From the NCBI GenBank assembly GCA_963663945.1, contig OY760687.1, forward strand, positions 1,736,001-1,800,000: DNA of 64,000 bases, read 5' to 3'. The DNA comes from Bin87 sp963663945. Its GTDB lineage: Bacteria > Chloroflexota > Dehalococcoidia > Lucifugimonadales > UBA3495. The notes below the pieces were generated by a model. It was not told the DNA's origin and did not search any database. It saw nothing but the letters and a program-made list of their open reading frames with translations. Shown in pieces: positions 60,822 through 64,000 of this stretch (position 1 is its first letter; every line of letters begins with the position of its first letter). A program made the position numbers and the translations under genes.

Positions 60822-62135
60822 TCAGCGTCCTTCCAGCGCCACGAGCCTTCCGTCCGCCGTGGGTAGATACAACGTTCGTACCGACACCGCCGGCGCGGCC
60901 GACAGCGGGTGATCGCCGGCATCATGGCTCCATTTGGCTTCACCAGTGCCAACCGCCAGGCCGTGGAGCGTCCCGTCGGCCATGCCCAGTACCAGGGTGT
61001 CGCCCGCGACCACGGGTTCGGCGGCAACTTCGGCGTCCAGTTGAGCCGTCCAGGCCACGGACCCATCGCGCCCGTTGAAGGCGGTTACCTGCGAAGCTTC
61101 GTTGATCACAATCAGATAACCGTCGGCGTAGGCGGGGCTGTATTTGACCTTTCCGCGCGCCGAACTGACCCACAGGGAACCCGTCTGCCGGGGTGGGTCG
61201 GAACGCAGCCGCCAGGCGAAGAAGTTGACCTTGGCCACATACGCGAAACGACTGAAGGGCCGGCTGACCGCCGATGGGTCCACGGCCCAAACCCCGCCGC
61301 GGTTGGTGGCGAAAAACGCCCGGCCGTCCGCGATCACTGGTCCGCCGGCCACGGGTGTGCCGGAGTAGAACTCCAGCCGCCGCCGCCCGGTTTCGGGATC
61401 CACCGTGATGAACCGTTCGCCCAGGGACGTGGCCGCGATTACCGACCCGTCGGTTGCGGGATGGGCGACCACCCAGCCGTTGGCGTCGGCCGACCAACGC
61501 GGTGTCCCATCGGCGGCGTCCAGGGCTTCGAGCCGCCCGTTGCTGGAACCGATGTACAGCGTGCCGTCGACTACAATTGACGATCCGAGAACGATGTTTC
61601 CCAGATCGTGCTCCCAGCGTAACTCACCTGTGCTTCGGTCCAATGCGAGCACGCGATGGTCGCGCGTGCCCACGTACACCAAGTTTCCCGCCACGGCGGG
61701 AGCACTGTCCGAAGGCGAACCGATGTCGCGCGACCAGACCACTTCACCGTTTTCGGTGTTCAGGGAAACGACTGCGCCGCCGTCGGTAGCAACGAACAGC
61801 CGGTCTCCCACCACTGCCGGCGTTCCCAACACGGTCCCAGGCATGTCGATTGCCCACCGGACGGAAAATGGCGGAGCCGCCGCCGAGTCCGGTGACCATC
61901 CGGTGCCGCCCGGGTTTCCCCTGACTGACGCCCAGTCCAGAGGATCGTCCGACGCGGTGTTTGTGGAGGTCGCAGGCGGCGGAGGATTTAGCAGTGGCCA
62001 AAGCTGAAAAGCGCGAACGGACCACAGCGCCAGCAGGAGCAGGATGACCAGGCCAAGAGCCAGCCAAATCCGGATAGTGCGAAACCGCCAGCCTCTTCGG
62101 CTGACGGTCTCGTCGTAGATTCTGGATCGACGCAC
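60822..62135 (-). CDS. Membrane-anchored PQQ-type beta-propeller protein
   Basis: A 437-residue protein with an N-terminal cytoplasmic basic tail, one transmembrane segment at about residues 22-42 (IWLALGLVILLLLALWSV), a proline/threonine linker, then an eight-bladed-type propeller of PQQ/YncE-like repeats: VSLNTENGEVVWSRDIG, LALDRSTGELRWEHDLG, LEALDAADGTPRWSADANG. It resembles BamB-like or quinoprotein-like propellers but lacks an obvious PQQ active site, and the propeller would lie outside the membrane. GTG 62135 is the best start, as it follows the permease gene by 32 bases. Probably a solute- or surface-linked protein beside the permeases. Confidence 0.8.
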   Translation of the reverse strand: MRRSRIYDETVSRRGWRFRTIRIWLALGLVILLLLALWSVRAFQLWPLLNPPPPATSTNTASDDPLDWASVRGNPGGTGWSPDSAAAPPFSVRWAIDMPGTVLGTPAVVGDRLFVATDGGAVVSLNTENGEVVWSRDIGSPSDSAPAVAGNLVYVGTRDHRVLALDRSTGELRWEHDLGNIVLGSSIVVDGTLYIGSSNGRLEALDAADGTPRWSADANGWVVAHPATDGSVIAATSLGERFITVDPETGRRRLEFYSGTPVAGGPVIADGRAFFATNRGGVWAVDPSAVSRPFSRFAYVAKVNFFAWRLRSDPPRQTGSLWVSSARGKVKYSPAYADGYLIVINEASQVTAFNGRDGSVAWTAQLDAEVAAEPVVAGDTLVLGMADGTLHGLAVGTGEAKWSHDAGDHPLSAAPAVSVRTLYLPTADGRLVALEGR

Positions 62136-62167
62136 CGGTCGATTCTGGGGGTTTTCGCTGGGACCGG

Positions 62168-63094
62168 TTACGTGCGTCCGCGCAGCTTGGGATCCAGCAC
62201 GTCGCGGATCGAATCGCCGAACAGGTTGAAGGCGAGTACGGTGATGGTGATCGCCAACCCGGGGAACATGACCATCCACCATCGCGGGAACAGCCCGGCC
62301 GACACGGTTCCGCCGAGCATGTTGCCCCAGGTGGCGGTCGGCAATGGTACGCCAACTCCGAGGAACCCCAGGGATGCTTCGAGGATGATCACCGACCCCA
62401 GGTGCGCGGTTGCCAGCACCAGCCAGGGTGCGACGCACTGGGGGGCGATGTGGCGCACCATCACGCGAGTACCCGACGCCCCAATGGCCTGTGCGGCGTC
62501 CACGTAAGCGTTTTCTTTCACGCTTAATGTGACGGAGCGCACTACTCTCACCGATAACGGTACGCGCGTAATGCTTATCGCGACGATGACGGTCCACACG
62601 CCGGCGCCCATTGCCAGCACCAGCAGCATGGCCAGGATCAGCGTTGGGAACGACATCAACAGTTCGAGGAACCGTTGGCTGTACATATCAAATCTGCCGC
62701 CGATGTATCCGGTGGCAACACCCCAGGCGGCCCCGAAAATATCGCCCACCATAACGGCCATGAACGCGACGAAGAGAGACACGCGCGCGCCATAGATGAT
62801 CCGGCTGTACAGGTCACGGCCGATGTCGTCGGTGCCCAGCCAGTGGCTACTGGTGGGAGCTTCTCTCAACGCGCGGAAATCCGCCTCGAGGATGGGGTCA
62901 TGGGTGGCGATTACGGGAGCGAGAATAGCAATGGCGAGGATCACAATGATCATTATGCCGCTGATCGCTCCAACCGGATTTCGCCGGGAGAAACGCGCTA
63001 TGCCCACCATCCAGCCATCCCGGCGAGGCTCGGCCTGCGGGTCGAGGATTGCGCCGGTTGGTTCGGCGAGGGTTGGTCGGTCTGCCTGTGCCAC
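62168..63094 (-). CDS. ABC transporter permease, DppC/OppC type
   Basis: A 308-residue permease with an N-terminal cytoplasmic part, then about six hydrophobic segments; the domain starts with an OppC_N-like segment (NPVGAISGIMIIVILAIAIL). The EAA loop is DAAQAIGASGTRVMVRHIAPQ. Dpp/Opp systems import peptides, nickel or other solutes and need a DppB partner (next gene), two ATPases and a binding protein, which lie outside this window. The start is GTG at 63094, 27 bases after the dppB stop. Confidence 0.92.
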   Translation of the reverse strand: MAQADRPTLAEPTGAILDPQAEPRRDGWMVGIARFSRRNPVGAISGIMIIVILAIAILAPVIATHDPILEADFRALREAPTSSHWLGTDDIGRDLYSRIIYGARVSLFVAFMAVMVGDIFGAAWGVATGYIGGRFDMYSQRFLELLMSFPTLILAMLLVLAMGAGVWTVIVAISITRVPLSVRVVRSVTLSVKENAYVDAAQAIGASGTRVMVRHIAPQCVAPWLVLATAHLGSVIILEASLGFLGVGVPLPTATWGNMLGGTVSAGLFPRWWMVMFPGLAITITVLAFNLFGDSIRDVLDPKLRGRT

Positions 63095-63121
63095 GGATCT
63101 GCTCCTGAACGTGCTTGGGTA

Positions 63122-64000
63122 TTAGCTGTAGCGGATGCGAGGGTCGATCCAGGCGTAGGAGATGTCGACCAGCAGGTTGGTGACGACGAAAATGATCCCG
63201 TAGAGCAGCACCAAATTCTGGATCACGACATAGTCACGTTCGAGGAAAGCGAAAACCAGCGTACGGCCCAGCCCGGGAACGCCGAAGGCCTGTTCAACCG
63301 CGACCGACCCGCCGATCAGGAAGCCCAGTAGAACGCCCGACAGGGTTATCACCGGCATGATGGCGTTGCGGAGAGCATGGCGGGCAATGACCATCCGTTC
63401 CGCCAGCCCCTTGGCCCGGGCGGTTCGGATGTAGTCCTCATGAATGGTCTCCAGCAGGGCGGATCTGGCCATTCGCGAAACATACGCCGCCTGCCCGACG
63501 CCCAGCACCAGGGCTGGCCCCCAGACGATCTGTAGGTTTTGCCAGGGGTTCTCCCAGATGTTTATCACCTCCAGCGGCGCTTTCCACTGGAAGCTCAATA
63601 CAAGCACGAGGACGATCAGCGTCCCCAACCAGAAGTTGGGAATTGCCAGGAAAAGGATTGAGAAAAATCTCCCAGCGTAGTCAAGCGCGCTGTTCCGTTT
63701 CATTGCGGCGATAATGCCGACCGGTAGTCCGATCACCCAGGACAGGATCACCGAGACGATGGCGATCTCGAGCGTAATGGGCCCGCGGCTCTTGACCAGG
63801 TCCATTACGGAACTGGACCGCCAGAAAGACTGACCCAACTTGAGCGTGACGATGTCCTTCAACCAGTCCACGTACTGCAGGTGGATCGGCTTGTCGAGTC
63901 CCAGGCTGGCGATGATTCTATTGCGGTCCTCTTCGCTCATCTGCAGCGTGCCTTCCTCGCCGAACATGACAGTGAGGACATCACCCGGCAGAATTCGCAT
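63122..64000 (-). CDS. ABC transporter permease, DppB/OppB type (truncated by the window edge)
   Basis: The C-terminal 292 residues of a DppB-type permease; the frame is open at the window edge, and the usual membrane helix before the RLLPGD-like motif (here RILPGD) is missing, so the gene continues beyond 64000. Visible features include several transmembrane segments, the EAA loop DYIRTARAKGLAERMVIARHALRN, and GGSVAVEQAFGVPGLG. It pairs with the dppC gene 27 bases downstream. The ATG at 64000 is only an internal codon. Confidence 0.92.
   Translation of the reverse strand: MRILPGDVLTVMFGEEGTLQMSEEDRNRIIASLGLDKPIHLQYVDWLKDIVTLKLGQSFWRSSSVMDLVKSRGPITLEIAIVSVILSWVIGLPVGIIAAMKRNSALDYAGRFFSILFLAIPNFWLGTLIVLVLVLSFQWKAPLEVINIWENPWQNLQIVWGPALVLGVGQAAYVSRMARSALLETIHEDYIRTARAKGLAERMVIARHALRNAIMPVITLSGVLLGFLIGGSVAVEQAFGVPGLGRTLVFAFLERDYVVIQNLVLLYGIIFVVTNLLVDISYAWIDPRIRYS

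Overview
The window is a GC-rich bacterial chromosome segment, densely packed with genes. I infer a Chloroflexota bacterium of the Dehalococcoidia/SAR202 type. The reasons are: a division cluster reduced to rsmH-ftsA-ftsZ with no murein genes around it; a fused AccD-AccA carboxyltransferase; a B12-dependent ribonucleotide reductase preceded by nrdR; and an accessory half rich in flavin oxidoreductases, VOC proteins, cupins, an enolase variant and small-molecule hydrolases. No 16S rRNA gene is present, so this placement is inference. I see no CRISPR array, prophage, insertion sequence or integrase.

Layout. 1-8.6 kb: end of a DUF59/MIP18 gene and an Mrp ATPase (Fe-S assembly), convergent with accDA; then a minus-strand CNNM/hemolysin - histidine phosphatase - tilS operon and a divergent tsaD. 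9-17 kb: rsmH-ftsA-ftsZ, a clear terminator, nrdR, two small unknown genes and nrdJ, then a tRNA-Leu(UAG) with an unusually long variable region. 17-23 kb: pdxA-proC-yggT-P-loop kinase, pepA and an NHL propeller. 22.7-27 kb (minus): NYN nuclease, unknown gene, three VOC/PhnB proteins, MATE exporter. 27-31 kb: yebC-ruvC-ruvA and uvrB. 31-34.7 kb: a split D-glutamate-cyclase-like pair with a zinc-finger/TerB-like gene, and an orphan degenerate response regulator. 34.7-41 kb: fakA-degV-recG (minus) and divergent nadC. 41-44.5 kb: CMD protein, bicupin, an enolase with altered catalytic residues, and rsmG. 44.5-47.4 kb: a mobA-moaD-aldehyde ferredoxin oxidoreductase operon. 47.4-57 kb: a metabolic block with an alpha/beta hydrolase; a four-gene operon (PLP decarboxylase, double ACT, HpaB-type flavin monooxygenase, MOSC); a GSA-like aminotransferase; a single-chain double esterase; and an LLM flavin oxidoreductase. 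57-64 kb: an orphan 518-residue protein, an epimerase, a methyltransferase, a membrane-anchored PQQ-type propeller and two Dpp/Opp permeases, the last cut by the window edge.

Regulatory texture. Many genes start downstream of an extended -10 box of the form TGN-TATAAT (often TGATAT), usually without a good -35. Most GC-rich hairpins between genes lack a U-tract. A 15-bp inverted repeat lies between the nrdR promoter and gene, and a 12-bp palindrome lies just downstream of the LLM-gene promoter.

How genes work together. The first half is informational and housekeeping: Fe-S assembly, fatty acid synthesis, tRNA modification, division, dNTP synthesis, recombination and repair. The second half mixes housekeeping with what look like oxidative, hydrolytic and amino-acid-derived small-molecule pathways and their metal-pterin cofactor supply. 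The best candidates for undescribed biology are the decarboxylase-ACT-HpaB-MOSC operon, the enolase variant, the double esterase and the orphan gene at 57 kb.
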